Counted from the stretch's first letter, positions 33,501 to 41,652 are shown. The stretch: DNA of 64,000 nucleotides from Sporosarcina beigongshangi (GCF_016820535.1 NZ_JADHDY010000005.1:1-64000), one strand, 5' to 3'. The notes: generated by a model from the sequence alone, not told the origin. Made by a program: numbers and translations.

Positions 33501-36500
33501 GTCTTGCCCAGGAGGGCTGCCGGCCAGGCCAGCGTGTTTTGGTCAACCCACTGCGCCTGCAGCTGGCCGAGCCCGGGAAGCGGCGGATCGGCAACCTCGA
33601 TGTCCAGGATGTGCGTTGCCAGCGTGTAACGGAAATTCACCATCTTGCCTTCGCTGGCGGAGAACGAGATGTTTTCGCCGCCGGCTGCGCCGCCAGCTCC
33701 GTAGTTTTCATCCCAGCCCTGGCCGTGCGTGACCTTGACCGAGTAGTTTCCGGCCGGGAGCTTGTCGGTGGAGAACTCGTAGACGCCGTCGCCGTCGTTG
33801 TCCTGCATGGAAGTGGCGAAGCAGGACGGTTTCCAGTCGGCGGAGCAGCCCAGCGCAGCCTGGAAATCACCGGCGAGGGTGACGATCGGGGCCTGCGAGG
33901 TGTTCTGTGCCAGCTTGGTGGCGGGGTTCCAGTAGAAGGTGACGGGTCCGCCGGCGTGCGTGTAGCTGATGTTCTTTGCGCCGCCCGAGGAGTCCCCTCC
34001 GGCGCCGTAGGCCAGGTCCCAGCTGCCGTTCATGGCAACTTTGTATTCGTAGTTGCCGGCCGGCAGATCGAAGGTTCCGGTATAGATGCCGTCCTCGTTC
34101 TTGGTGAGCTTGGAGGCTTCACAGGCCGGCTGCCAGTCGCCGGCGCAGCCCATCGCGAGGTTGTGGTTGCCGGGAATGGAAACCATGCTGATCTCCGCCT
34201 CGGGCGTTTCTGCCACCTCCGTGGTTACGGCAAATCCGACGGAACCAAACGTGGACGCGGCGCTGTGGTTGCCTGCAGCGTCGGTGGTGACCGCACGGTA
34301 TTCGACCAGCGTGCCAGGTGCGAGCGAATCGGCATCGTGGAAGACACGCGGCGAGGTGGTTTCGGCGGTGCCAAGCGGGGACCAGTCGGCGGAACCGGCC
34401 ACGCGGTAGGCGAAGCTGGTCTCATTCCAGGTGTTGGCCTCAACCGTTGCCGACACAGCCGTGGCCGCGGTCAGTGCTGCGCCGGGAGCAGGAAGGGCCA
34501 CCGTTGTCTCGGCGGCCGTGACGGGGGCGGTGACGTCTTTGTTGGCCTTGTAGACAACGGCGCCCATGGCCGGCACGGTGACCGTGGTGGCGCCGGCAGC
34601 GTCGCTGGAGACGGCCGCCGTCGTTCCATAGAGAGGCGCAAACTCAGCGTCCCGGGTCAGTGCCGTCAGTTCAACGGACTTTTCCTCGGTGGCGTTGTTC
34701 AACGCCACGAGGTACTCGACCTTTTCGTCGTGGTCGACGCGCGAGAAGGCGTAGATTCCTGCACCGTCTTCTGCGTAGCGCTGGATTTGCGCACCCTGTG
34801 CCAGTGCAGGATTGTCTGCACGGAGTTTGGCCAGCGCGGCAATGTGCTTGTAGAGGGGCGCCTCGGTGTTGAAACGGTCGGCGCTGCCGTTGACCTCGCC
34901 CGTGACGAGGGTTTGCTCGGCGTATTCGGCGACCTGGGTGCCGAAGAGGCTCTGGCGCGAGTTCTTGTCCTTGCCGTCGCCCGCGCCGGCGAAGCCCTGC
35001 TCGTCGCCATAGTAGACAACTGGCTGTCCGCGGGTCAGGTACATCAATTCATGGGCGAGCTCATCACGTTCCAGGGGGTTCTTCGTGTTGTTCATGAAGA
35101 AGCCAACACGGCCCATGTCGTGATTGCCCAGGAAGGTGGGCAGCGCCGTTGCCGAACTCTGTGGCGTGGTGAAGTAATCGTCGCCGGCGAAGAGCGACTG
35201 CAGGCCACGGGCGGAGTTGCCTGCCGCATAGCCAACGGCGCCGTCTTGGAAGGCAAAGTCCAACACGGAGTTCATGTCCGTCTTGCGCACGTACGGGGAG
35301 AGGATCTTTTGGTCGGCGCTGTAGACCTCGCCGAACATGAAGAAGTCGTCCTTGCCCTTCTCGTGGGCGTGGTCAAGGACCGCCGTGGTCCACTTTTCCC
35401 AGAATTCAAAGTTGACGTGCTTGACGGTGTCAATGCGGAAGCCGTCGATGCCAAAGTCTACCCAGTCCTTAAAGACGTCGATGAAGCCGTCAACCACCGT
35501 GGGGCTCTCGGTCATGATGTCGTCGAGGCCGTTGAAGTCCCCGTAGGTTTCTGACTCGCCTTCCCAGGTGGAGTCTCCGCGGTTGTGGTAAAGCGTGGTG
35601 TCGTTCAGCCAGGCGGGGACTTTCAAGTTCTTGTCCGCTTCCTGCACCACCGGAGTGTAGGGGAAGCTGGTGGCGGCATCCATGGCCGGGAAGCTGTCCG
35701 TGCCGGCGTAGTCCGCAGGATCGAACGCGGTCCCTTCGGCGTCCTTGTAGGGCGCGGTTTTCTTGTCCACGTAGCCGTACGTGTTTTGTTCGTTGGCGAT
35801 GACATCCGCCGTGTGGTTGGTGATGATGTCGAAGTAGACCTTGATGCCCTTGGCATGGGCCTCGTCGATGAGGGCCGAGAGTTCCTGGTTGGTGCCAAGG
35901 TGCGGGTCGATTTGGGTAAAGTCCGTCACCCAGTATCCGTGGTAGCCGGCGGAGGCGTCGGCGCCAACGCCTTGGACGGGGCGGTTCTTGAAGCTCGGGG
36001 TCAGCCAGATCGCGGTGGTGCCCAGGCCCTCGATGTAGTCAAGCTTCTCGCGCAGGCCCTGGATGTCGCCGCCGTTGTAGAAACCCTTGTCGGTGGGGTC
36101 GTAGCCGCTTTGCATGCGTCCCCCGGCGATGCCGGCCTCGTCGTTGGACGTGTCACCGTTGTTGAAGCGGTCCGTCATGACGAAGTAGAAGTTCTCGTCG
36201 GCCCCGGCCTGGCGCACAGGTGCCTTCACCAGCGCGTCGTCCTCGGCGCTGTATTCCCCGCGCAGGTCGAGCGGCTGGATGCCCACGAGCTTGGTGGCGT
36301 CGTTGAAGGTGACGCGGATCCGGCTCTCACCTGCGATGGTCAGCGGAATGTTGTCCTGGCCGTGGCCGTAGGCCTCGTCCCAGGTGTGGTTGACGGCGAC
36401 TTTGTATTCGAAGCTGCCGGCGGGAAGGGTGAAGTCGGCGGAATATATGCCGGGGGTTCCGGTCGCAGCAAGGTCAGTGTCTGTGCAGTCCGGCGCCCAG

Positions 36501-36679
36501 TCGGCCGCGCAGCCTAGTTCGTCCTGCAGGCTGCCGACGAGGGAAAAGGTTCGGCCGTCTGCCGCGTTGGCGCGGTGGGCCGAGGCAACCGTAATGGCTG
36601 GCGCTAAGAGGGCTGAGGCGGCCAGGGCGCCCGAGATCGCCAAGGCAAGCGATCTTCTGGCGCGCAGATGATGTGTCAT
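30542..36679 (-). CDS. cell-wall-anchored amylopullulanase (two GH13 catalytic units)
   Basis: A 2045-residue exoenzyme that should cut both alpha-1,4 and alpha-1,6 bonds of starch or glycogen. In order: a signal peptide (1 to about 40), an X25-type starch-binding module, and an alpha-amylase GH13 domain with NHTADV, GFRIDTVKH (Asp near 412), FGEVYS (Glu near 449) and FLGNHDMGR (Asp near 518). Two more X25-type modules follow (about 830-1030), then a pullulanase unit with YNWGYDPFHF, GFRFDLMGHH (near 1514), LYGEGWNFGE (near 1553) and YVDAHDNETL (near 1686). The C-terminus is a Gly/Asn/Thr/Asp repeat spacer, LASTG (near 2008), a hydrophobic helix and an RRWQQGRAR tail, the class E sortase pattern. 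GGAG is 6 bases before ATG 36679. Confidence 0.93.
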   Translation of the reverse strand: MTHHLRARRSLALAISGALAASALLAPAITVASAHRANAADGRTFSLVGSLQDELGCAADWAPDCTDTDLAATGTPGIYSADFTLPAGSFEYKVAVNHTWDEAYGHGQDNIPLTIAGESRIRVTFNDATKLVGIQPLDLRGEYSAEDDALVKAPVRQAGADENFYFVMTDRFNNGDTSNDEAGIAGGRMQSGYDPTDKGFYNGGDIQGLREKLDYIEGLGTTAIWLTPSFKNRPVQGVGADASAGYHGYWVTDFTQIDPHLGTNQELSALIDEAHAKGIKVYFDIITNHTADVIANEQNTYGYVDKKTAPYKDAEGTAFDPADYAGTDSFPAMDAATSFPYTPVVQEADKNLKVPAWLNDTTLYHNRGDSTWEGESETYGDFNGLDDIMTESPTVVDGFIDVFKDWVDFGIDGFRIDTVKHVNFEFWEKWTTAVLDHAHEKGKDDFFMFGEVYSADQKILSPYVRKTDMNSVLDFAFQDGAVGYAAGNSARGLQSLFAGDDYFTTPQSSATALPTFLGNHDMGRVGFFMNNTKNPLERDELAHELMYLTRGQPVVYYGDEQGFAGAGDGKDKNSRQSLFGTQVAEYAEQTLVTGEVNGSADRFNTEAPLYKHIAALAKLRADNPALAQGAQIQRYAEDGAGIYAFSRVDHDEKVEYLVALNNATEEKSVELTALTRDAEFAPLYGTTAAVSSDAAGATTVTVPAMGAVVYKANKDVTAPVTAAETTVALPAPGAALTAATAVSATVEANTWNETSFAYRVAGSADWSPLGTAETTSPRVFHDADSLAPGTLVEYRAVTTDAAGNHSAASTFGSVGFAVTTEVAETPEAEISMVSIPGNHNLAMGCAGDWQPACEASKLTKNEDGIYTGTFDLPAGNYEYKVAMNGSWDLAYGAGGDSSGGAKNISYTHAGGPVTFYWNPATKLAQNTSQAPIVTLAGDFQAALGCSADWKPSCFATSMQDNDGDGVYEFSTDKLPAGNYSVKVTHGQGWDENYGAGGAAGGENISFSASEGKMVNFRYTLATHILDIEVADPPLPGLGQLQAQWVDQNTLAWPAALLGKTSTADTSWQLFHSGAAALKLQDGAVTGGDALALSYDPAGFSDEQLARFPALGKGYIVLRPAGAGKEKAAGSPAGLLKEQLQIAQTSGGALSAYTGVQLPGVLDSLYADALAKKTLGVAWTAGAPSFTLWAPTAQQATLLSWPAGGTGDPVRTEATWDGAAGTWTAAPSPVAENAQYLWEVNVYAHSTGKVETNQVTDPYSVALTTNSLRSVAVDMDSRAWAPEQWAATAAPVIEKQVDRSIYELHVRDFSIGDTTVPAEERGTYRAFTRDSAGTAQLRQLSEAGINTVHLLPTFDLATIEEDRSAQKAPDCDLASMDPASEQQQACAGAVADTDGYNWGYDPFHFQTPEGSYSVNPEGGARVSEFREMVGALHATGLQVVLDQVYNHTAASGQSDKSVLDKLVPGYYQRLDANGKVQTSTCCDNVATEHKAAEKLMVDSVVLWAREYKVDGFRFDLMGHHSKENMLAVRAALDALTLENDGVDGKSILLYGEGWNFGEVADNALFEQASQGQLAGTKIATFSDRLRDAVHGGSPVAGDTKFQQGFGTGLGTDPNGAAINGTPEQALADLAHQTDLVKLGLAGNLADYTLTASDGNDTKGADLDYRGAKAGYASQPDEIISYVDAHDNETLFDIGMLKLPAETTMADRVRMNTLSLATATLAQTPSFWHAGTELLRSKSLDRNSYNSGDWFNRIDWTGQESTFGSGLPPKADNGDQWAAMAPLLANAANKPAAADIAAAEAGALDLLRLRSSIGLLRLGSAELIEQKVSFPGSGTEATPGVITMSIDDLAGEDADPALDGALVVFNAGTEAISQTVGSLAGRDFALSPIQQNGTDSLVKETTWDAKSGTVNVPARTVAVLLDAAPVEPGGGVDEPGEGTDDGNGNGTDDGTGNGTGSGTDNGTGSGTDNGTGNGDGGTAVTDAPSAQASSPAAVDPPSTVQAAGDSDLASTGSNVLRIGGVAMLMLLAGAAVFVVGRRWQQGRARQG

Positions 36680-36754
36680 CCATGACTCCAAATGTGATTA
36701 GGCGCACACGGCGCAGGGCAATGCCTGTGACGCTAGCAGTGTCGCAATCCTTAA

Positions 36755-36768
36755 TGCAAGCGTTTCCA
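36755..36768. promoter_or_regulatory. LacI-family/CRE-like operator, proximal
   Basis: TGCAAGCGTTTCCA fits the pseudo-palindrome TGNAANCGNTNNCA exactly, as bound by LacI-family regulators of sugar use (CcpA/MalR type). It lies 76 bases upstream of the amylopullulanase ATG and overlaps a possible -35 box TTGCAT on the minus strand. Induction by maltose or glucan breakdown products is a reasonable inference. Confidence 0.65.
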
Positions 36769-36819
36769 ATAAATGACGATGGATCGCAATTATCAATAAC
36801 AGTGGTGGCAATTAGCTGT

Positions 36820-36833
36820 TGGAAGCGCTTACA
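36820..36833. promoter_or_regulatory. LacI-family/CRE-like operator, distal
   Basis: TGGAAGCGCTTACA is a second exact match to the same pseudo-palindrome. Its centre is 65 bases from that of the first, a spacing compatible with looping or cooperative binding. It lies between the amylopullulanase and the divergent gene at 36905, so it could influence both. Confidence 0.65.
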
Positions 36834-36904
36834 CTTAATGTGTGCCCCGACACGCAGCACAGCCCCCCACGGTGCGGTCGCTCCGTGGGGGCTATGCTGG
36901 CGCC

Positions 36905-37498
36905 ATGGACACTTCACCCGAGGAACTGCCCGGCCTGGTTCCGCCCGTGGGATCACTCATCGCGCTGGTCAAGGACCTTGTGGAGTGCCCCTGGCCGGAT
37001 TCCGAACAGCAACGCGAGGCTCTTTTTCGCCAGCTGGACTTCGTCTCCGGGCCGCCCATTGACGACCCCGGCGACGGTCCCGGCACCCGGCATTTCACGC
37101 TCAACACTGCCCTGCCGGGAGAAATATTTTCCCTCTGGGCCAGCCACAGGGGCCGCTTCATGGGCATCAACCTGCAGGTGTACGGCGCCAGGGAGCCAAA
37201 TTCCCCCACGGCCTGGCAGGGGCTTGGGGAACTTCGCCGGCAACTGACGGCACTCTACGGACCGCCCACGCTTCCCTGGGAAGACCAGGAGGTTCCGCCG
37301 CACATCTGGGCAGCCAATGGGCGCACCGTCGTGGTTCACTTCTTCCACGCACGGGACAGCGGCGTCATGCTCAGCATCGACGACACTACTGTCGCCACCG
37401 AAGCCGAGGCGGAGGAGGTGGCCAGGGAACCGCTGGGCCAATCGAGGCCGGCGTCACTTCATGACAGCCACGCCGACGCCGTCCCCCAGTCTCCCTAA
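36905..37498 (+). CDS. conserved-looking protein of unknown function
   Basis: A 197-residue soluble protein that I do not recognise. It begins MDTSPEELPGLVPPVGSL and has a mixed alpha/beta look with aromatic-rich strands (EIFSLWASHRGRFMGINLQVYG; PPHIWAANGRTVVVHFFHAR) and an acidic C-terminal tail; there is no signal peptide or membrane segment. The TATGCT at 36893-36898 ends 6 bases before ATG 36905, so it may be leaderless, although no convincing -35 box is visible. Its stop overlaps the convergent DUF1648 gene by 4 bases. Confidence 0.6.
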   Translation: MDTSPEELPGLVPPVGSLIALVKDLVECPWPDSEQQREALFRQLDFVSGPPIDDPGDGPGTRHFTLNTALPGEIFSLWASHRGRFMGINLQVYGAREPNSPTAWQGLGELRRQLTALYGPPTLPWEDQEVPPHIWAANGRTVVVHFFHARDSGVMLSIDDTTVATEAEAEEVAREPLGQSRPASLHDSHADAVPQSP

Positions 37499-38502
37499 AC
37501 CGTCTGTTCGGCCGCACCCGGGCGGGCCCCGCCGTCGCGCTTCCGGTCCCGCAGGGCCAGCAAAAGGCCGGCTGCAGTGTCGGGATCCCCGACGGTGACG
37601 GCAAACTGTTTGTCTGACGTGGTGGTGACAATGAGGCCCGGCCCGGCGCCCATGACCACGGCCGAGCGGCCCGGCATGATGCGGTAGCCCCAGCCGCCCC
37701 ATTCTGCCGGGCGGATTTCAGTGACCTCGACGGCGGCGATATCCTCGAGCTTGATGCGCTTGAGCGGGATGCGGCCCACGGTGGAGACGATGCGCAGTCC
37801 GCGCCAGTCGACGGTGACCTGCATGTGGGCAATGACCGCGGTTATGAGGATACCGGCAAGCAGGGAGACTGCGGAGACCCACACACCGTAAAACTCACCT
37901 TCGGTGATGGCTGGAATCAGGATCGCCGCAGCGAGGGCAATGAGCCCGACGGGCAGCCACAGCAGGAATTTTGAGGTGATGGTTTGCGACCAGGCACCTG
38001 ACTCCCGTGCGCCGAGCGGCAGGCGTGTTTCGTGCTTTGTGGTGGTGAATTGTGGTTTCGGCGCGACGAAGTAGGGGATGGCACCGAAAAGGAACGAGGC
38101 AATGAGCGCGGCAAGCCACCAGCCCAGGACGGCGTCTTCGGCGCTGCCGGCATGCAGTGTCAGCCCGGCGGAAATCATCCAGACGCCGGCACCCATGCCG
38201 GAGATCATGCCGGCAAAGCCCACGGTGCCGCGCAGGATGGACGGGCGAAGCCCGGGGATCAGCGAGCAAACCAGTGCGATCGCGGCTGGGATGCCTGCCA
38301 GGGCCAGGCCGATGGTGAGCGCGCTGCGTGTGGTCATAAACCCGTCCGGCCGGCCCGTGCCGGACCAATGCGAGGCCAGCTCGGCAGGCAGCTGGTCCCG
38401 CCACAACAGCCACGAGACGGCGACTGCCACAACCGGGATCAACCCGGCCAATCCTGCGGCCACCCTGCGGCCTGCGCTGGTTTTCTGCTGAACTTCACTC
38501 AT
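37495..38502 (-). CDS. DUF1648-family membrane protein
   Basis: A 335-residue protein with an N-terminal DUF1648 segment (VAVAVSWLLWRDQLPAELASHWSGTGRPDGF) and about six transmembrane helices, then a soluble C-terminal domain of about 120 residues beginning near MQVTVDWRGLRIVSTVGR. Function is unknown. Its ATG overlaps the stop of a YtrA-type GntR regulator gene (ATGA), the usual partner of this family, so that regulator presumably controls it. Confidence 0.85.
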   Translation of the reverse strand: MSEVQQKTSAGRRVAAGLAGLIPVVAVAVSWLLWRDQLPAELASHWSGTGRPDGFMTTRSALTIGLALAGIPAAIALVCSLIPGLRPSILRGTVGFAGMISGMGAGVWMISAGLTLHAGSAEDAVLGWWLAALIASFLFGAIPYFVAPKPQFTTTKHETRLPLGARESGAWSQTITSKFLLWLPVGLIALAAAILIPAITEGEFYGVWVSAVSLLAGILITAVIAHMQVTVDWRGLRIVSTVGRIPLKRIKLEDIAAVEVTEIRPAEWGGWGYRIMPGRSAVVMGAGPGLIVTTTSDKQFAVTVGDPDTAAGLLLALRDRKRDGGARPGAAEQTV

Positions 38503-38855
38503 GCTTGTGCAACTCCCCCAATCAGTCGCGCAACGTCCTGCTGGGACATTCCCAGCTTGCGCGCCTCTTCCAATAACTGTTCTGCCAGTTCCGTGATGCG
38601 AACCATTCCGGGACCTGCATCCTGGCGGACAAAGGCCCCGCGGCCCTGGCGCATTTCAATGATGCCCTCGTCGCGCAGCTGCTTGTAGGCGCGCAGCACG
38701 GTGTGCATGTTGATCTGCAGCGCCGTGGCGAGGTCGCGTGCCGGCGGCAGGCGCTCCCCCGGCGCGAGGCTTCCTTCCACGACTCCCGCGCGCACCTGGA
38801 CGGCAATTTGGTCCGCAAGGGACATTGTCGAGGCTGCATCAACACGAAACAACAT
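38499..38855 (-). CDS. GntR-family regulator, YtrA type
   Basis: A short 118-residue GntR protein. The winged helix is followed by only one or two helices, as in the YtrA group. It contains LADQIAVQVRAGVVEGSL, ERLPPARDLATALQINMHTVLRAYKQLRDEG and GRGAFV. ATG 38855 is preceded by an operator-like palindrome, suggesting autoregulation. It is translationally coupled to the DUF1648 membrane protein, which it probably controls. Confidence 0.9.
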   Translation of the reverse strand: MLFRVDAASTMSLADQIAVQVRAGVVEGSLAPGERLPPARDLATALQINMHTVLRAYKQLRDEGIIEMRQGRGAFVRQDAGPGMVRITELAEQLLEEARKLGMSQQDVARLIGGVAQA

Positions 38856-38875
38856 GTTTGCAACACTATGCAAAC
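38856..38875 (-). promoter_or_regulatory. probable GntR autoregulatory operator
   Basis: The inverted repeat GTTTGC-N8-GCAAAC abuts the ATG of the GntR gene, leaving no room for a ribosome site. On the minus strand CATAGT (38871-38866) within it could be the -10 box, so the repressor would block its own promoter and the message may be nearly leaderless. Confidence 0.55.
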
Positions 38876-38914
38876 AATGTGCACATTGCAAGCCGACAAG
38901 TCAGGCCATGCAGC

Positions 38915-39709
38915 TCACCGCGGGCGGCGCCAGTATCCGCAAAACGTAATATCCGCCTTGGGCACGTGCCACGCGTGGACAAGGTGGCGGCGCGCTCCGG
39001 TGGCCAGCGAAGACTCTCCCGCCGCGAAGGCAGACACCGTCCCGGTGGGCGCCTCCAAGGACCGAAGCTTGGCCATCGCGGCCTGCCCGGGGTGTTCGCC
39101 GGGTTCACGCAGAATCCACTGGACGTCCATGCCCGCAGGAGCCTGAACATCTTGGACGTCGTCAATGTCAGGAACTTCAATCAAGGCGGTGCCCCGCGAT
39201 TCCTGCGGCATGTCCCGCAGGATGCCGACAATGGCCGGCAGCGCGCTTTCATCGCCAATCAGCCACGTGGAGTCGGCATGTCTGTGGCTGTACCCGCTGC
39301 CCTGGTCAATGAGCGCCACCGGCGCACCGACAGGCAGCGACTGCGCCCAAGGTCCCGCCACACCGGTGTTGCCGTGGACCACAAAGTCAATGTCCAGCTC
39401 ACCCTGAGCCGCCCGGTAGTCGCGCACGGTGTAGTTGCGTATGGCCGGCCGGATCCCCTTTGGCAGCGCAAGGTACTTGAGGTAGCCGGACATGTTAAAC
39501 GTGGGGGACAGCCTGTCGAAGCGGGTGTCGGCACTGACGGGGACTGCCAGCCGGAACCATTGGTCAAAACCCAAATGCCGCCAGCTTTCCAGCTCCGCCC
39601 CGGCAACAGTCAAACGGACAAAATGCGGGGAAATTTGGCGCGCGGCGCTGACTTCTGCCCGCACCAGACCCGTGTCGGCATGGGAAACGGCGATGTTGCT
39701 GACGACCAC
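38915..39709 (-). CDS. siderophore-interacting protein (FAD-dependent ferric reductase family)
   Basis: A 264-residue SIP/ViuB-type flavoprotein, which reduces ferric siderophores in the cytosol to release iron. The FAD-binding domain has IRNYTVRDYR (the R-x-Y-[ST] motif), and the SIP domain has WLIGDESALPAIVGILRDMP and ends KADITFCGYWRRPR. The start is GTG 39709, fixed by AAGGAG 6 bases upstream. A DtxR/IdeR-type iron box lies 20 bases further upstream, so iron repression is expected. No siderophore uptake genes are adjacent. Confidence 0.92.
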   Translation of the reverse strand: MVVSNIAVSHADTGLVRAEVSAARQISPHFVRLTVAGAELESWRHLGFDQWFRLAVPVSADTRFDRLSPTFNMSGYLKYLALPKGIRPAIRNYTVRDYRAAQGELDIDFVVHGNTGVAGPWAQSLPVGAPVALIDQGSGYSHRHADSTWLIGDESALPAIVGILRDMPQESRGTALIEVPDIDDVQDVQAPAGMDVQWILREPGEHPGQAAMAKLRSLEAPTGTVSAFAAGESSLATGARRHLVHAWHVPKADITFCGYWRRPR

Positions 39710-39729
39710 GAACAGCTCCTTGAATTAAG

Positions 39730-39748
39730 TTAGCTTAGCTTTACCTAA
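39730..39748 (-). promoter_or_regulatory. DtxR/IdeR-type iron box
   Basis: On the minus strand TTAGGTAAAGCTAAGCTAA matches the 19-base iron box TTAGGTTAGSCTAACCTAA at about 16 positions. It lies 20 bases upstream of the siderophore-interacting protein start, where bound repressor would block transcription. Confidence 0.8.
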
Positions 39749-39790
39749 TTTGATCATGGGTGGCGTGCGCCGGGCAAACGGGGCCACTAT

Positions 39791-40762
39791 TCAGTTGCCC
39801 GGCCCGCCGGCTTGCGCCCTGCCGGCCGCAATCTGCTCGACGGCGTCGATGAGCGCCTGAACTGACCGGGGGCCGCCGTGGCCTTCGTCGTCGACAATGG
39901 TGAGGGTGCTTCCGGGCCACTCCCGGTGCAACAGCCAGGGCGTGACGGCGGGGCCGCTGACGTCCCGCCGCCCGTGGATCAGGTGGCCGGGAACGCCGTC
40001 GAGCTTGTGGATCCGCTTCAGGATCTGCTCGCCATCCGCCAGGAAGCCGTCGTTGGACCAGTAGTGGGTGACGAGGAGCGCAAAGGTCATGCGGGCACGC
40101 TCATCCTCGAGGTAGCGTCCGCGCATCTGCGGTGCCTCCAGCGAGACATGCCAAGATTCCCAGCTGTCCCAGGCCAGCGCGGCCGCCGTGGCATCGTCCC
40201 GGTCCGGCCCGGCCAGTCGGCGGGCATAGGCCTCCACGAGCCGCTCACCCGGGCGGGCGCCGGAGGCATTGGCAAACTCGTGCCATGCCTCGGGGAAGAT
40301 GCGGCCCACGCCTTCGGTGATCCAGTCGACCTCGTCGCGGCTCGTGGTGGTGACGGCCATGAGGGCAATGCCCAGGACACGTTCGGGATGGGCCAGTGCA
40401 TACGCAAGCGCCAGGGTACTCCCCCATGAGACACCTGTGACAATCCAACGCGTGATGCCCAGGTGCTTGCGGACTGCTTCAACGTCCGCGATGAGGGTCT
40501 GTGTGGTGTTTAGTGGCAGGCGGGCCAGGTCGTCCTGTGCCGCCGGAGTGCTCTGGCCGCAACCCCGCTGGTCAAGGCCAATGGTCCAATACCGTGCAGG
40601 GTCATGGCGCTTGCGGTAGCCGCCCTTCCCCAGCGAACCGCCGGGGCCGCCATGGAGATACAACACCGGGACGCCTCCGGGGTCTCCCGAAGCCTCCCAG
40701 TAGATGTTTGCGTTGGGAACCGCCACCCAGCCCGTCTCGGTGTGCATTTGCTGATGGGTCAT
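39791..40762 (-). CDS. pip: proline iminopeptidase
   Basis: A 323-residue alpha/beta hydrolase of the S33 family that removes N-terminal proline from peptides. The oxyanion region is LHGGPGG (36-42), DQRGCGQS follows, the nucleophile is S112 in GVSWGST, and the late motifs GRRDVSGP (Asp) and DEGHGG (His) complete the triad. The gene stands alone. A different S33 esterase is less likely because of DQRGCGQS. Confidence 0.9.
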   Translation of the reverse strand: MTHQQMHTETGWVAVPNANIYWEASGDPGGVPVLYLHGGPGGSLGKGGYRKRHDPARYWTIGLDQRGCGQSTPAAQDDLARLPLNTTQTLIADVEAVRKHLGITRWIVTGVSWGSTLALAYALAHPERVLGIALMAVTTTSRDEVDWITEGVGRIFPEAWHEFANASGARPGERLVEAYARRLAGPDRDDATAAALAWDSWESWHVSLEAPQMRGRYLEDERARMTFALLVTHYWSNDGFLADGEQILKRIHKLDGVPGHLIHGRRDVSGPAVTPWLLHREWPGSTLTIVDDEGHGGPRSVQALIDAVEQIAAGRAQAGGPGN

Positions 40763-40781
40763 CGCTCCACTCTAGGCTGGG

Positions 40782-41315
40782 CTATGCGGTGCGTGCCCGG
40801 TGCCTTCGCACGGCCGCCCGATTGTTGCAGCGAACTGAACAATATTGCTGGCGGCCATTGCGGGTTACATCCACAACAACGGCCGTGCAGGGATCACCCG
40901 GCGCCTGGCCGGCGGCGCATCGTGAGATCCGATTCATGCCCCTGGTGGTCAGATGCAGCGCCGTGCCAACACTGATCACGGCCCGCAAGACATGGGAAAG
41001 CGACTGGCTGTCATCGCGGTAATGCAGATGCCACCCTTCATCGTCGTGTTCCGTCAGCCTCGGATAGGCACCCACATTGGCCATCTGGGCGTTGAGCAGG
41101 ACAGCTCGAGTCGAGTGGTCCGGCGCATCAACAACTTCCAGCCAGTCATCGATGACGTTCCGAACCAAGGAATGGTCGTTGGGCGATTGTGAAAAGCTCA
41201 TGGTCATGCCGAAGTCCCGGGTCCGTTCAAAGATCCCATTTCTGTCACGGGGAAAATCATTGGCCAGTGAGGCTGCCAAAAGGACCGCATATTCGCCGTA
41301 AGGGTTGAGATGCAT
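40782..41315 (-). CDS. CGNR zinc-finger protein (ABATE domain)
   Basis: A 177-residue protein of the actinobacterial CGNR group, thought to be stress-responsive transcription regulators. The N-terminal ABATE-like domain includes NPYGEYAVLLAASLANDFP. The C-terminal zinc finger has cysteines in RISRCAAG and GDPC, then QQYCSVRCNNRAAVRRHRAR, in which the family CGNR block reads C-N-N-R. TTGTCA and TAATGG (41347-41342 and 41325-41320, minus strand) form a possible promoter very close to the ATG. Confidence 0.85.
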   Translation of the reverse strand: MHLNPYGEYAVLLAASLANDFPRDRNGIFERTRDFGMTMSFSQSPNDHSLVRNVIDDWLEVVDAPDHSTRAVLLNAQMANVGAYPRLTEHDDEGWHLHYRDDSQSLSHVLRAVISVGTALHLTTRGMNRISRCAAGQAPGDPCTAVVVDVTRNGRQQYCSVRCNNRAAVRRHRARTA

Positions 41316-41600
41316 AAGACCATTACATCATAGTGATTGCATGACAACTGCAAGAGTTTCCAACTCACCAAATGATGCACCTTCGACGGCGGCACATCAG
41401 CACCACTGGTGCCTCGAGTCAGCACACAACACCTCCCAGGGAAGGCTGCGCTACCTGACGTGTGCCTTGCGGTGCGGTGCCCGCCGGATTGAACTTGCTG
41501 CCCACGAGCCCCAGCTTCCGCACATTGTGCATGTGACGCCGGATCGCTTCCGGTGACGCTTGGCGCACCACGCCATCCAGACTCGGCGCACCGAGGACAC

Positions 41601-41652
41601 GAAAGGCCTCGGCGGGCCCGGCCAATCCCGGCCAGGCCTGCCGAAGCCTTCC
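41601..41652 (-). terminator. pheST terminator
   Basis: A long hairpin pairs 41601-41621 with 41632-41652 with three or four mismatches, starting 11 bases past the pheT stop codon. It is the only clear element in the 347-base gap 41316-41662 apart from the CGNR promoter; no credible gene is present there. Confidence 0.6.

Noticed and set aside
33539-35554. A 671-codon plus-strand frame inside the amylopullulanase gene
   Set aside because: The opposite frame carries all GH13 motifs, so this is a codon-bias shadow.
41316-41600. A small gene between the CGNR gene and pheT on the minus strand (for example the frame with EAIRRHMHNVRKLGLVG)
   Set aside because: It starts inside the pheST terminator region, has no ribosome site or recognisable family, and overlaps the CGNR promoter. 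A decayed gene cannot be excluded.
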